From positions 1 through 64,000 of the forward strand of contig JAQTUE010000008.1 of assembly GCA_028710415.1 (NCBI GenBank): DNA of 64,000 nt, given 5' to 3'. The notes beneath the pieces were generated by a model. That model had not been told where the DNA came from, did no database searches, and saw nothing but the letters and a program-made list of their open reading frames with translations. Source of the stretch: Paludibacter sp. Its GTDB lineage: Bacteria; Bacteroidota; Bacteroidia; Bacteroidales; Paludibacteraceae. This document shows, one piece after another, positions 20,568-29,080 of this stretch. The translations under genes and the position numbers were made by a program. Numbering within the stretch: position 1 is the first letter of the stretch; each line of letters starts with the position of its first letter.

Positions 20568-21989
20568 ATGTCGGAAACAGATTTTTTTAGCTTAACCCCG
20601 TTCCTGATCCTGGCCATGGCACCGATCATCATTATGATTGTAATTTCTATTTTCAGGAATTATGAGGTAGTGTATGGTTTTTCTGTTTTAGCTTTCATGG
20701 CTGCCATTGCCTCTCTATATTTCATTCTGCCTGTCATTCCACATACCATTGCACCATTGTTCATAATTGACCGATATAGCCTGTTTTTCCAGGGCATTAT
20801 ACTTATTTCAGGATTGCTGGTCACCTTTTTATCCTACGACTATCTGAAACAACTTCAAGGGATCCGGGAAGAATACTATATCATTCTTTTTACCTCAACC
20901 CTGGGTGCAGCATTACTGGCTGTTGCCAATCATTTTATCCTGTTCTTTATAGGAATTGAAACTCTGACACTTTCGTTGTATATCCTGATAGCATTCGAAA
21001 AGACAAAAGACCGGTCCATTGAGGCCGGGATAAAATACCTGGTACTGGCATCAGTATCTTCAGCCTTTTTACTCTTTGGCATGGGATTGATATACATGAC
21101 CTTTGGAACCATGGAATTTTCAGCTATTATTTCAGCTATGGGCCATCTTACAAAATTTCCACCCTTGTTTATCTACGGATTTGGGATGATGCTTGTAGGA
21201 ATAGGTTTTAAACTGGCATTGGTACCCTTCCATATGTGGACCCCGGATGTTTATCAGGGGGCACCGGCTCCTGTTTCTTCATATATTGCCACTGTTTCCA
21301 AAGGTGGGGTTATGGCAGTATTTATCAGGTTTTTCTTTAATATTAAAGGGTTTGATAATCCATCAGTTTTCATAGTTATTTCTGCAATAGCGATTCTCTC
21401 TATGTTTGTAGGTAATTTGCTGGCTGTACAGCAGAAAAATATCAAGCGGTTGCTTGCTTATTCGTCCATTGCCAACATGGGATATTTGATAATCATCCTG
21501 TTGACAGGTAGTGATAAAGGAATCCAGTCGGCTATCTTTTATCTGATCACTTATTTCATTACCACCATCGGTGCCTTCGGGGTTATTTCACTACTTTCAA
21601 CTAATGTATTTGAAGCAGAAAAGATCGAGGATTATAAAGGGCTGTTCTGGAAAAAGCCCTGGATAGCCATTGTCTTTACACTATGCCTGTTATCACTGGC
21701 CGGAATACCTGTTACTGCGGGGTTTATCGCTAAGTTTTATTTGATCCTCGAGGGTATGAAAGCAGGGCTACTGATTCTGGTTTTCTCCATGATCATCAAC
21801 AGCGTCATTGGATTGTATTATTATCTGCGTGTAATAACTTCTATGTTTTCAACAACAGATAATGCTGAATTACCAACTATATCCATTCTTGGAAAGATTA
21901 CTTTGACAATCATCACCACCGGTATTTTGTTATTGGGTGTGTATCCGGGTTGGTTGATTGATTTTATTGTAAAATATGTAAAGTTGTAA
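20568..21989 (+). CDS. nuoN: NADH-quinone oxidoreductase subunit N
   Basis: A 473-residue antiporter-like subunit (ND2 type) and the last gene of the operon. It shows the family pattern of about fourteen helices, with FFIGIETLTLSLYILIAFEK, LALVPFHMWTPDVYQGAPAPVSSYI and LLAYSSIANMGYLIIILL. It closes the proton-pumping part of the membrane arm. A weak terminator hairpin follows at 22001-22026. Confidence 0.94.
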   Translation: MSETDFFSLTPFLILAMAPIIIMIVISIFRNYEVVYGFSVLAFMAAIASLYFILPVIPHTIAPLFIIDRYSLFFQGIILISGLLVTFLSYDYLKQLQGIREEYYIILFTSTLGAALLAVANHFILFFIGIETLTLSLYILIAFEKTKDRSIEAGIKYLVLASVSSAFLLFGMGLIYMTFGTMEFSAIISAMGHLTKFPPLFIYGFGMMLVGIGFKLALVPFHMWTPDVYQGAPAPVSSYIATVSKGGVMAVFIRFFFNIKGFDNPSVFIVISAIAILSMFVGNLLAVQQKNIKRLLAYSSIANMGYLIIILLTGSDKGIQSAIFYLITYFITTIGAFGVISLLSTNVFEAEKIEDYKGLFWKKPWIAIVFTLCLLSLAGIPVTAGFIAKFYLILEGMKAGLLILVFSMIINSVIGLYYYLRVITSMFSTTDNAELPTISILGKITLTIITTGILLLGVYPGWLIDFIVKYVKL

Positions 21990-22000
21990 TGGCAAATAAA

Positions 22001-22026
22001 TCTATTTACGAATAGACTGTTTTTTT
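22001..22026 (+). terminator. Probable weak terminator after nuoN
   Basis: TCTATT and AATAGA form a 6-bp stem with a four-base loop, followed closely by a run of seven T. It sits 12 bases after the nuoN stop, at the natural end of the operon. The stem is short, so the call is moderate. Confidence 0.45.
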
Positions 22027-22142
22027 CTACAGGCAGAACTATTTTTCAATGCAGGTTGTTAATTAGTAATTTAAATACTCCATATTCAATTAACAAGTCT
22101 AACCGGGAGAAAATTTTACAATTAATATAAAATCTATTTTTC

Positions 22143-22760
22143 ATGAAAGAACTAAAAGCATTATTCGGAAATATATTTCCAGGCAACACACAGTACCGGA
22201 AATTCAGAAACTTCTACCGGTTCAATCCCGGTATCTATTTTCTGATATTTATCTTCTATTTTAATTTAAATGCAAATTCTCAAACCATAAAGACAAATAC
22301 TATGGATACTATTCGCGTAGGAAGTACAGTCCCTTCATTTTCATTGAATGACCAGTACGGACATTTATTTAATATCGATTCGGTACTTGGGAAGAAAAAC
22401 CTGGTTATTTATTTTTATCCCAAAGACGATAGTCCGGTCTGTACAAAGGAAGCATGCTCTTTTCGCGATCAGTTTGATGTATTTACCAAAGAAGATGCTT
22501 TGATTTTCGGTATCAGTGGACAGTCTGTCGAAAGTCATTTGGAATTTGCAAAAAAGAACCACCTCAATTTCACTTTATTGAGTGATGAAGGCAATAAGGT
22601 TCGGAAACTATTCGGTGTACCCTCCGGTATGTTGGGGATTCCCGGAAGAGTAACCTATATTGTAAACAAAGAAGGGAAAGTAGTATTTGTATTTAATTCG
22701 CAACTAAACGGCGAAAAGCATATCCAGGAATCATTGCGCATATTGAAAGAGTTGAAATGA
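22143..22760 (+). CDS. Peroxiredoxin, PrxQ/Bcp type, with N-terminal anchor
   Basis: A 205-residue thiol peroxidase. After an N-terminal extension (residues 1-50) with a hydrophobic segment (IYFLIFIFYFNLNANSQ), the thioredoxin fold begins near residue 57 with VGSTVPSFSLND. The peroxidatic site is YPKDDSPVCTKEAC, with Cys100 and a resolving cysteine five residues later (Cys105), the PrxQ layout. The hydrophobic leader suggests export to the periplasm or a membrane anchor, which is not universal for this family. It would reduce hydrogen peroxide or organic peroxides. An internal ATG at residue 54 could give a cytoplasmic form. Confidence 0.87.
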   Translation: MKELKALFGNIFPGNTQYRKFRNFYRFNPGIYFLIFIFYFNLNANSQTIKTNTMDTIRVGSTVPSFSLNDQYGHLFNIDSVLGKKNLVIYFYPKDDSPVCTKEACSFRDQFDVFTKEDALIFGISGQSVESHLEFAKKNHLNFTLLSDEGNKVRKLFGVPSGMLGIPGRVTYIVNKEGKVVFVFNSQLNGEKHIQESLRILKELK

Positions 22761-22835
22761 ATACAGGAATTGAAACATCCGGTAAAAAAACCTATATAAT
22801 AATTAAAATTGATGATGGGTCGTAGTTTTAAGTTA

Positions 22836-23387
22836 TCACGGCTGATAACACAATAATACTACCCCGCTTTTGAAAGCCGTTGTTGATACAAGTTTCAAAT
22901 TCAGCTGTTCCCTGATGCCTTCGAATAATCGTACTCCAGATCCTATCACTACCGGATCAACCATTATTTGATATTCATCAATCAATCCATGTTCTGCAAG
23001 CTGTTTAAGAATACTTCCGCTTCCCAACAGGGTCATGTCTTTGCCCGGTTGTAGTTTTAGTCTTTTCAGTTCTTCAACCACATCTTCCTTCACCAGTGTT
23101 GAATTCTCCCACGATGTTTTTTTTAATGTCCTTGAAAAAACCAACTTTTCTGACTTATTCATTCCCTCAGCCACTACCGGGTCATTCATCTTAGCCATGG
23201 GGGTTGGCCAGTAGCTCTGCATCATATCATACGTCACACGACCGAACAACAGGATATCCCCCGCTGACATTGACCGGGAAGCATATTCGTTTTCTTCATG
23301 CCCATGGTTGTGCCAACTGATATCACCCTCCTCACCGGCATAGTATCCATCGAGGGTTATAAAAATGAAAGCTTTTACTTTTCTCAT
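22836..23387 (-). CDS. Dihydrofolate reductase family protein (RibD C-terminal-like)
   Basis: A 183-residue protein of the RibD_C/DHFR-like fold, similar to Bacillus YyaP/YwjB. The start is MRKVKAFIFITLDGYYAGEEGDISWH. The motif LLFGRVTYDMMQSYWP and the C-terminal DMTLLGSGSILKQLAEHGLIDEY region match the family. It probably binds NADPH, but the substrate is unknown and it is not the true dihydrofolate reductase, which is encoded at 32687-33184. A -7 type element (TATATTTG) is at 23421-23428 on this strand. Confidence 0.82.
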   Translation of the reverse strand: MRKVKAFIFITLDGYYAGEEGDISWHNHGHEENEYASRSMSAGDILLFGRVTYDMMQSYWPTPMAKMNDPVVAEGMNKSEKLVFSRTLKKTSWENSTLVKEDVVEELKRLKLQPGKDMTLLGSGSILKQLAEHGLIDEYQIMVDPVVIGSGVRLFEGIREQLNLKLVSTTAFKSGVVLLCYQP

Positions 23388-23785
23388 AGTGCTTTGAATG
23401 GTTTGTATTTATATTTTATGCAAATATACTATGAAAATTATAATAGATCTTGATTTAAAAGGAAAATTATAATTGACTGTAAATCTATCTGTAACAAAAC
23501 TCTAAGCGCAACAATCCTCTCAAACTCTTCAAATCTTTCAAACCTTTCAAACCTTTCAAACTCTTCAAACTTTTTATTTCTTTATGGAGGTATCATTGTG
23601 AGTTGATTATTGATTGTCCTTAAAAAAACAGGTTTCTACCTGCATATCATTCCAAAAAACAGATATTCTGTACTGTTCAGAATGTGTTTAATTGAATCAA
23701 CGGGAGAAGCCTGCTTTCAATGGTCGATAAATCGGACCGTATTGAACCTGTCTTTTCAGGCTGGGTTATGTAGTTTTTGTTCTGT
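23388..23785. repeat. Intergenic region with CTTTCAAAC tandem tract
   Basis: Between the DHFR-family gene and the hemerythrin gene. From about 23518 to 23572 it carries a degenerate array of TCTTCAAAC/CTTTCAAAC units (9 bp, about six copies). The same family recurs at 30815-30848. An open frame on the + strand (23610-23828) has no recognisable features and runs into the 3' end of the hemerythrin gene, so it is not called. Confidence 0.8.
23421..23428 (-). promoter_or_regulatory. Bacteroidota -7 promoter element
   Basis: TATATTTG on the minus strand matches TAnnTTTG, 34 bases upstream of the DHFR-family start codon. No confident -33 element was seen. Confidence 0.45.
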
Positions 23786-24337
23786 TCAGTCGGGATATTT
23801 AGTTTGTAACTTTTTCAGCAAATCATGATAATGTTCATGAAATCCATGTTGAACAATGTTTTCCTCAATCTTTTCGAATTTATTTGTGATTTCAATCTGT
23901 TTTTCATTGCTTAACTCTCTTTCTGCCATTGGAAAAATGATATCTTCTTCTTTTTGTATGTGGTTACTAATCAAAAATACATAATTATTTAAACTATCTG
24001 CCAGCATTTCACCCGAGAAGGAAAAACCATTTTTACAATTTTCAACGCAACTGTAAATGTCTTTTAAATAAGTTCTGGCAAGGGTGTGTTCATAGAGCAT
24101 CTCATTTAAAGATTCAATATCCTTTTGAATTCCTGCCTGTTGTAATGCAGGATAAAAGATTTCTTCTTTACCATGGTGACTTTTATCGATAAAATATTTA
24201 AGAAAATCGATAATATCCTCTACATCATTGGTATAAAACACCTCATTCGATTTAATACTCGCAGCTATTTTACTCATTATTTTGAGTAATTCGTTTATAT
24301 CTTTATGTTCGCTTTTTAAATTTTCAGTTGGCCTCAT
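23786..24337 (-). CDS. Hemerythrin-domain protein
   Basis: A 183-residue four-helix protein of the HHE cation-binding family. Possible di-iron ligands are spread as in hemerythrins: SEHKDINELL near residue 10, DKSHHGKEEIFYPAL near 55, YEHTLARTYL near 83, SNHIQKEEDIIFPMAE near 127, and HGFHEHYHDLL near the C-terminus. Such proteins bind oxygen or sense oxygen, or help repair iron-sulfur clusters. Nearby peroxiredoxin and YtxH genes suggest a stress setting, which is inference. Confidence 0.85.
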   Translation of the reverse strand: MRPTENLKSEHKDINELLKIMSKIAASIKSNEVFYTNDVEDIIDFLKYFIDKSHHGKEEIFYPALQQAGIQKDIESLNEMLYEHTLARTYLKDIYSCVENCKNGFSFSGEMLADSLNNYVFLISNHIQKEEDIIFPMAERELSNEKQIEITNKFEKIEENIVQHGFHEHYHDLLKKLQTKYPD

Positions 24338-24579
24338 GTTATCATAATATTTATATTGATTTAATTGATTGTTTATTTTAATTTGGATGATTGTTTAAAA
24401 CCTATATATAAAGCCTGCCCGGAAAATCATTGACAAAATGAATTATCAAAAGTGATTTAAGGAGCAGACTTATACTCAAAGACAATTCAGGTTACGTATT
24501 GTCTTATGCCTTTTTTATGAATTACAAAATATCAACATTAATAATTTGATTATTATATGCAATCTTGCAATTCAGGAAT

Positions 24580-24852
24580 TTAATTGTTTTCGGCAGTTTT
24601 CACTTTTTCCTGATTTTTGTTGATCGTTTGATTCGCATAATCGACTACAGTTCCCTTTACTTTTTCAAAGTTCTGGGACATGTTTTCAGCGAAATCGCTA
24701 AATTTGTCTTTTAATACATCGGCTTCTTTTTCACCCATTCTACGAATTTTACGACGAAGAGCCGCTCCTTTTGAAGGGGCAAATAAAATTCCTAATACTG
24801 CTCCTATGGCTGCTGCAGCCACTAAACTGATTGCTACTTTTCCTGAGTTCAT
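24580..24852 (-). CDS. YtxH domain-containing protein
   Basis: A 90-residue protein with one N-terminal membrane segment (VAISLVAAAAIGAVLGILFAP), then the family motif FAPSKGAALRRKI and an alpha-helical charged tail. YtxH proteins are small general-stress proteins whose function is poorly known. It is preceded by TAATTTTG at 24896-24903 on its strand, a good -7 match. Confidence 0.85.
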   Translation of the reverse strand: MNSGKVAISLVAAAAIGAVLGILFAPSKGAALRRKIRRMGEKEADVLKDKFSDFAENMSQNFEKVKGTVVDYANQTINKNQEKVKTAENN

Positions 24853-24895
24853 AATCTTATTTTTAATAATGAATTTTTTAAATAAATAAAGAATA

Positions 24896-24903
24896 CAAAA
24901 TTA
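24896..24903 (-). promoter_or_regulatory. Bacteroidota -7 promoter element upstream of the YtxH gene
   Basis: TAATTTTG on the minus strand fits TAnnTTTG, 44 bases before the start codon. TTGATAATTG lies a little upstream and may include the -33 region. Confidence 0.45.
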
Positions 24904-25120
24904 GAACAATTATCAATGGACTGTGTTACATAATCTTAGAAAATAGTTACGATATTCACACTTTAATCTTCGTCCGGTTGTATTCATTTATTTAATAATC
25001 TGATTACTAATTTTCGAACTTATCAAATCAGAGTTTCAATCTAAAAACTGTTTCCTGAATTGATAGGATTGATTTGAATAAATTCTGTCAATGAGCAGTT
25101 GGCGAGCTACTATTTTAGCA

Positions 25121-25243
25121 TTACATCTCGCTTACCTTGCTTTTCTCTTTCCTTTTTGCTGCTTTTTCAGCCCGCTTCTCTTTCAAGTTTTTAAGTGGTA
25201 CCTTTTTGGTAGACTTCTCTTTTAATTCTTTTTCTTTTGACAT
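25121..25243 (-). CDS. Very small lysine-rich protein (40 residues)
   Basis: An ATG at 25243 opens a 40-codon frame ending at a TAA at 25121-25123. The peptide begins MSKEKELKEKSTKKVPLKNL and ends EKSKVSEM. About half the residues are K, R or E and there are no aromatic residues. It would be a highly charged helix or disordered chain. Similar KEKRAEKAAKRKEK-type mini-proteins occur in Bacteroidota, but no function is known to me. It lies beside the YtxH gene on the same strand. Composition alone cannot prove it is expressed. Confidence 0.5.
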   Translation of the reverse strand: MSKEKELKEKSTKKVPLKNLKEKRAEKAAKRKEKSKVSEM

Positions 25244-25546
25244 AATCGTAAGGTTTAAAATTATTATTGTCGATCACTAAAAATAAAAAAGTTATTGGTA
25301 GCATCGTATGATAATAGCGTCATTACTCCGAAAAGCCAGATTTATCGGGGAATTTTAAAGTTAAACGTGATAGTAGTTGAAAAAGTTTTTCATTTTTTGA
25401 TTTATTAGATTTGTAAATATCGATTTGATGAATCTGCCATTTTATATAAACAAATTTTATTGAACAAAGGATTTGAATATTGTGTTAAAACAATTGATTT
25501 CCGTTAAATATATTTAATCCATTTGGTACATAAAAAAAGTATTTAG

Positions 25547-25570
25547 ATATTTGTCTAATAATACAAATAT
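25547..25570. promoter_or_regulatory. Inverted repeat operator candidate upstream of sdpR-like gene
   Basis: ATATTTGT at 25547-25554 and ACAAATAT at 25563-25570 form a perfect 8-bp inverted repeat with an 8-base spacer. It lies just upstream of the ArsR/SdpR-like gene. SdpR-type repressors are autoregulatory and bind such palindromes, so it is a natural operator candidate. This role is inference. Confidence 0.5.
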
Positions 25571-25598
25571 GCAATATACAATATACAATCCAGGGATT

Positions 25599-25853
25599 AT
25601 GAATGATATTTTCAAGGCATTAAACGACCCGGCACGCCGGGAAATACTAAAAATGTTACAGAAACAGGATATGACAGCCGGTGATATAGCCTCAAAGTTC
25701 GAGATGACGGCACCCAGCATATCGCATCATCTCGATAAACTGAAACGCGCCGGGCTGGTAACTACCGTGAAACAAGGGCAGTTTATCCATTACTCGATAA
25801 ATACAACAATTATTGACGACATACTACAGTATATTCTAACGCTTAAAAAATAA
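25599..25853 (+). CDS. sdpR: SdpR-like autorepressor (ArsR family)
   Basis: An 84-residue winged-helix regulator starting MNDIFKALNDPARREILKML. The helix-turn-helix is in AGDIASKFEMTAPSISHHLDKL, followed by the wing (VTTVKQGQFIHYSIN). This matches Bacillus SdpR, where the start is at the equivalent of 25599. An ATG at 25569 or a TTG at 25551 would add residues that the family lacks. No metal-binding cysteines are present. It is 3 bases ahead of an SdpI-like gene, the same order as the Bacillus sdpRI operon. Confidence 0.82.
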   Translation: MNDIFKALNDPARREILKMLQKQDMTAGDIASKFEMTAPSISHHLDKLKRAGLVTTVKQGQFIHYSINTTIIDDILQYILTLKK

Positions 25854-25856
25854 TTT

Positions 25857-26501
25857 ATGAACAAGTATTTTAAAGAATCAATTTTGTGGATTTTGATATT
25901 ATTGCCCTTAGTTTACCTGTCGACCTTGTGGAATGACCTCCCGGAACAAATACCCACTCATTTTGACCTGAGTGGTAATCCAAATGGCTGGTCGGATAAA
26001 AATGAATTAATTTTCTTGTTGGCCTCGTTGGGAATAGGGACCTATCTGTTAATGCTATTCATTCCAAGGTTTGATCCTAAAAAGAAAATACAACAAATGG
26101 GCGACAAGTATTATTCACTGCGTTTGTTGATGACATTCTTCATGACCTTAATCTCCATCTACATTTTATATACCGGGAATGGCAACAAGTTAAACCCTGG
26201 GTACCTGATCGGATTAATCGGGGCTTTTGACACTGTTTTTGGCAATTACCTGCAAACGGTAAAACCAAATTATTTTATTGGATTTCGCACCCCCTGGACA
26301 CTTGAAAACGAACAGACATGGAGAAACACACACCGTTTGGCCGGGCGTATGTGGATGTTGGGTGGATTATTAATCGTTTTAATGTCATTTGCCCTGAGTA
26401 GTAACTTTACTTTGGGGATTCTGTTTGCAATCATTACACTAATCATCGTACTTGTTCCTATAATTTATTCCTATACTCAATTTAAAAAATTACACGCATG
26501 A
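25857..26501 (+). CDS. sdpI: SdpI family membrane protein with DUF1648 domain
   Basis: A 214-residue membrane protein with about six transmembrane segments. The N-terminal DUF1648 motif is visible as LPEQIPTHFDLSGNPNGWSDK (residues about 29-49). The SdpI signature near the middle is NYFIGFRTPWTLENEQTWRNTHRLAG. In Bacillus, SdpI gives immunity to the SdpC toxin and acts as a signal receptor that draws SdpR to the membrane. No SdpC-like toxin is visible here. Its stop overlaps the start of the hydrolase gene by 4 bases. Confidence 0.88.
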   Translation: MNKYFKESILWILILLPLVYLSTLWNDLPEQIPTHFDLSGNPNGWSDKNELIFLLASLGIGTYLLMLFIPRFDPKKKIQQMGDKYYSLRLLMTFFMTLISIYILYTGNGNKLNPGYLIGLIGAFDTVFGNYLQTVKPNYFIGFRTPWTLENEQTWRNTHRLAGRMWMLGGLLIVLMSFALSSNFTLGILFAIITLIIVLVPIIYSYTQFKKLHA

Positions 26502-27901
26502 AAAAAAATCTATTCATTGGTCTGTTAATGATTTCAACATCATTGGTTTTCGGTCAGGAGATTACAGGTGACTGGAACGGGGCACTCAAAATTCAAAGTA
26601 TGCAATTAAGATTGGTATTTCACATCACTAAAAACACTGCAGGCTACAGTGCAACCATGGACAGCCCGGATCAGGGAGCTAAAGACATTCCAATGAGTAA
26701 GGCTCAGTTTGAAAATGGGATTCTGACAATAGAAATGGCTGTTGCACAAATTGAATACACAGGTAAGCTGGAAAGTTCCGGTATCGTGGTTGGGGATTTT
26801 AAACAGGCAGGACAAACATTCCCCATGAACTTAACCAGGAAAGCCATTGAAAAAGTAGAATTAAAACGTCCGCAGGAACCTGTCAAACCGTATCCGTATT
26901 ATTCCGAAGAAGTTACCTTTCAGAATACAAAAGAGAATATTACCCTGGCAGGCACATTGACATTACCTGCGAAAACAGGCAACTATCCGGTGGTTGTGCT
27001 GATTACAGGCAGCGGTCCACAAAACAGGGATGAAGAACTAATGGGCCATAAACCTTTTCTGGTCTTATCGGACTACCTGACCCGCCATGGCATAGGGGTT
27101 TTACGGTATGATGACCGGGGAACCAATGCTTCAAAAGGGGATTTTGCAAAAGCCACTTCATTTGATTTTGCCACAGACGTGCAATCTGCAGTGAATTATC
27201 TGAGAACACGCAATGATATTGACAAGAAGCATATCGGATTAATCGGCCATAGCGAAGGGGGTATGATTGCACCCGTGGTAGCTGTACAGGACAAGGGGAT
27301 CAGTTTTATTGTTTTAATGGCAGGTCCGGGAGAATCAGGAGGGGATATTCTGTTATTACAACAGGGTTTAATCGGACGTGCCTCCGGTATGAAAGAAGAA
27401 AATCTAAAAACAACAAACGATCTGAACACCCATATTTATAGGATGATCGATAAGATTCAAAACACGGATACCTTGAAATTAAAAATAACCGGTTATCTGT
27501 TGGCGAAATCGAAAGAGCTTCCGGATCTTAATATCCCAAAAGGAAGCACTGTCAATGATTATATAGATATCGTGATTAAACAGACCCTAAACCCTTGGAT
27601 GTTAGCATTCATACGATACAATCCGGCACCCATGCTTGAAAAGGTAAAATGCCCTGTTCTGGCTATTAACGGTAATAAAGACATGCAAGTTCCTTCCAAC
27701 GTGAACATACCGGCTATTGAAAAGGCTCTTCAGAAAGGAGGCAATAAAAAATCAACCTGTAAGGAAATGCCGGGGTTGAATCATTTATTCCAGGAATGTA
27801 AGACAGGTTTACCCAATGAATACGTGGAAATAGAACAAACGATTGCCCCAATAGCCATGGAAACTATTACGAACTGGATTAAGAAAATAGTAAATAATTA
27901 A
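26498..27901 (+). CDS. Secreted alpha/beta hydrolase (S33-like)
   Basis: A 467-residue exported hydrolase. It has a signal peptide (MKKNLFIGLLMISTSLVFGQ), then a beta-rich N-terminal domain (residues 20-125) that is common in Bacteroidota hydrolases. The catalytic alpha/beta fold follows. The nucleophile elbow is GLIGHSEGG (serine near residue 252), an oxyanion-type GSGPQNRDEE segment lies before it, and a late NGNKDMQVP and LNHLFQ supply Asp and His. Substrates are probably esters or amides. ATGA overlap with sdpI places it in one operon under SdpR control. A strong terminator follows at 27923-27961. Confidence 0.85.
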   Translation: MKKNLFIGLLMISTSLVFGQEITGDWNGALKIQSMQLRLVFHITKNTAGYSATMDSPDQGAKDIPMSKAQFENGILTIEMAVAQIEYTGKLESSGIVVGDFKQAGQTFPMNLTRKAIEKVELKRPQEPVKPYPYYSEEVTFQNTKENITLAGTLTLPAKTGNYPVVVLITGSGPQNRDEELMGHKPFLVLSDYLTRHGIGVLRYDDRGTNASKGDFAKATSFDFATDVQSAVNYLRTRNDIDKKHIGLIGHSEGGMIAPVVAVQDKGISFIVLMAGPGESGGDILLLQQGLIGRASGMKEENLKTTNDLNTHIYRMIDKIQNTDTLKLKITGYLLAKSKELPDLNIPKGSTVNDYIDIVIKQTLNPWMLAFIRYNPAPMLEKVKCPVLAINGNKDMQVPSNVNIPAIEKALQKGGNKKSTCKEMPGLNHLFQECKTGLPNEYVEIEQTIAPIAMETITNWIKKIVNN

Positions 27902-27922
27902 AATGAATATGATTTGTTGAAT

Positions 27923-27961
27923 ACCCGAAGTATAAAATGATATTTTACACTTCGGGTTTTT
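27923..27961 (+). terminator. Rho-independent terminator of the sdpR-sdpI-hydrolase operon
   Basis: ACCCGAAGTATAAAA pairs with TTTTACACTTCGGGT (one mismatch), and the stem ends in a T run. It starts 22 bases after the hydrolase stop. Confidence 0.85.
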
Positions 27962-28001
27962 CTATATTCTTATTTAAGAATAAGTTTAGGTTTAATTCAA
28001 G

Positions 28002-28009
28002 TATCTTTG
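28002..28009 (+). promoter_or_regulatory. -7 promoter element for the 303-residue methyltransferase-like gene
   Basis: TATCTTTG, an exact TAnnTTTG match, lies 20 bases before the start codon and downstream of a strong terminator, so a new transcript must begin near here. Confidence 0.6.
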
Positions 28010-28029
28010 TATTCAACTAAACAATTAAC

Positions 28030-28941
28030 ATGACTGATCCGGACGAAAATATAAAACAACATATCAGGGAACAAATAACTTTCAACAGTGGAAAGAATTT
28101 AATGTCTGATGACCAGATCAATTCGTTGCAATTGATACAGGTTACAGAGTCGTTGGTAGAAAAGATCCAACAACTGGATGCTGAGTCTGAGAAAGAGATG
28201 ATTGATTTCTTAACCGATGAGGCCCTTCAGGAATTTTGCAGGGTAAACCAGTATTTTGCTTTCAACGCTGAGTCGGTCGTTGAGTTAAAAGATATTTACC
28301 GGCAATTGAATCAAAATATCAAAAGCCTTCCCGGAAATACTGCCCAGGAGACACTAAACACCATCAGTGAAGTACATTACAGGAATCTTTGCGATTGGCT
28401 GGTTCATACCAATGCATTTGCAGGGACCATGTATTCCAACGATCAGAAATATGCCAAACCGGTAGCCTGTTCGGAATACACACCCGACTTACAGCTGAAT
28501 ATCCTTCAGATTGATTTAAAAAAACTCAAAGTGCCTGTCCTGGATATAGGGTGCGGACGTGAAATGAACCTGGTCAATTACCTGCGCGACCATGGAATTG
28601 AAGCCTTTGGGATTGACCGTTTTGATAATGACAATCCTTATTATACCAAAACCGATTGGCTGGAATATGCTTTTGAGCCTGATAAATGGGGAAGCATTAT
28701 CAGTAACCTCGGCTTTTCGAACCACTTTATCCATCATAACCTGCGGTCTGACGGCAATTACCGGGAATATGCCCTGAAATACATGGAGATCCTTGGTTCC
28801 ATGAAAACAGGGGGCACTTTCTACTATGCTCCCGACCTGCCCTTTATTGAAATGCATCTGGAAAGAACGAAATACCGGCATACCGGATATTCAATCCAAG
28901 GGTCTGAGTTTAAGGCCAGCCGGATAGAACGGATTTCATAA
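28030..28941 (+). CDS. Putative SAM-dependent methyltransferase, 303 residues
   Basis: The N-terminal 150 residues are helical and polar without known features. The C-terminal half holds a Rossmann-like segment with motif I as VLDIGCGREMNLVNYL (residues about 176-191) and a GIDRFDNDN acidic loop that would bind SAM ribose. GSIISNLGFSNHFIHHNL and MKTGGTFYYAPDLPF follow as later strands. The function is unknown. Its own promoter element is at 28002-28009. It ends 139 bases before proS. Confidence 0.65.
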   Translation: MTDPDENIKQHIREQITFNSGKNLMSDDQINSLQLIQVTESLVEKIQQLDAESEKEMIDFLTDEALQEFCRVNQYFAFNAESVVELKDIYRQLNQNIKSLPGNTAQETLNTISEVHYRNLCDWLVHTNAFAGTMYSNDQKYAKPVACSEYTPDLQLNILQIDLKKLKVPVLDIGCGREMNLVNYLRDHGIEAFGIDRFDNDNPYYTKTDWLEYAFEPDKWGSIISNLGFSNHFIHHNLRSDGNYREYALKYMEILGSMKTGGTFYYAPDLPFIEMHLERTKYRHTGYSIQGSEFKASRIERIS

Positions 28942-29006
28942 TGCGATACACGTGACTTAAAGTCATTCCTCCACGAGTATGTAGGGAAAAATTACCGGAA
29001 ATTGAT

Positions 29007-29014
29007 TATCTTTG
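29007..29014 (+). promoter_or_regulatory. -7 promoter element for proS
   Basis: TATCTTTG matches TAnnTTTG exactly. It gives a leader of about 60 bases that holds a stable hairpin (29033-29065) before the proS start at 29081. Confidence 0.6.
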
Positions 29015-29032
29015 CACTCCGAAAACAATAGT

Positions 29033-29065
29033 AGTGACGGCTTCGCTTTGAGTGAAGCTGTCACT
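29033..29065. repeat. 33-bp hairpin element in the proS leader (copy 1)
   Basis: AGTGACGGCTTCGCT and AGTGAAGCTGTCACT flank a TTG loop, and the arms are complementary except at one or two positions. The downstream twin at 30638-30670 has perfectly paired arms. The two copies bracket proS. Confidence 0.85.
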
Positions 29066-29080
29066 AAAACAAAATACAAT

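Noticed and set aside
23610..23828. Plus-strand 72-codon frame before the hemerythrin gene
   Set aside because: No recognisable motif and it overlaps the end of the hemerythrin gene on the other strand.
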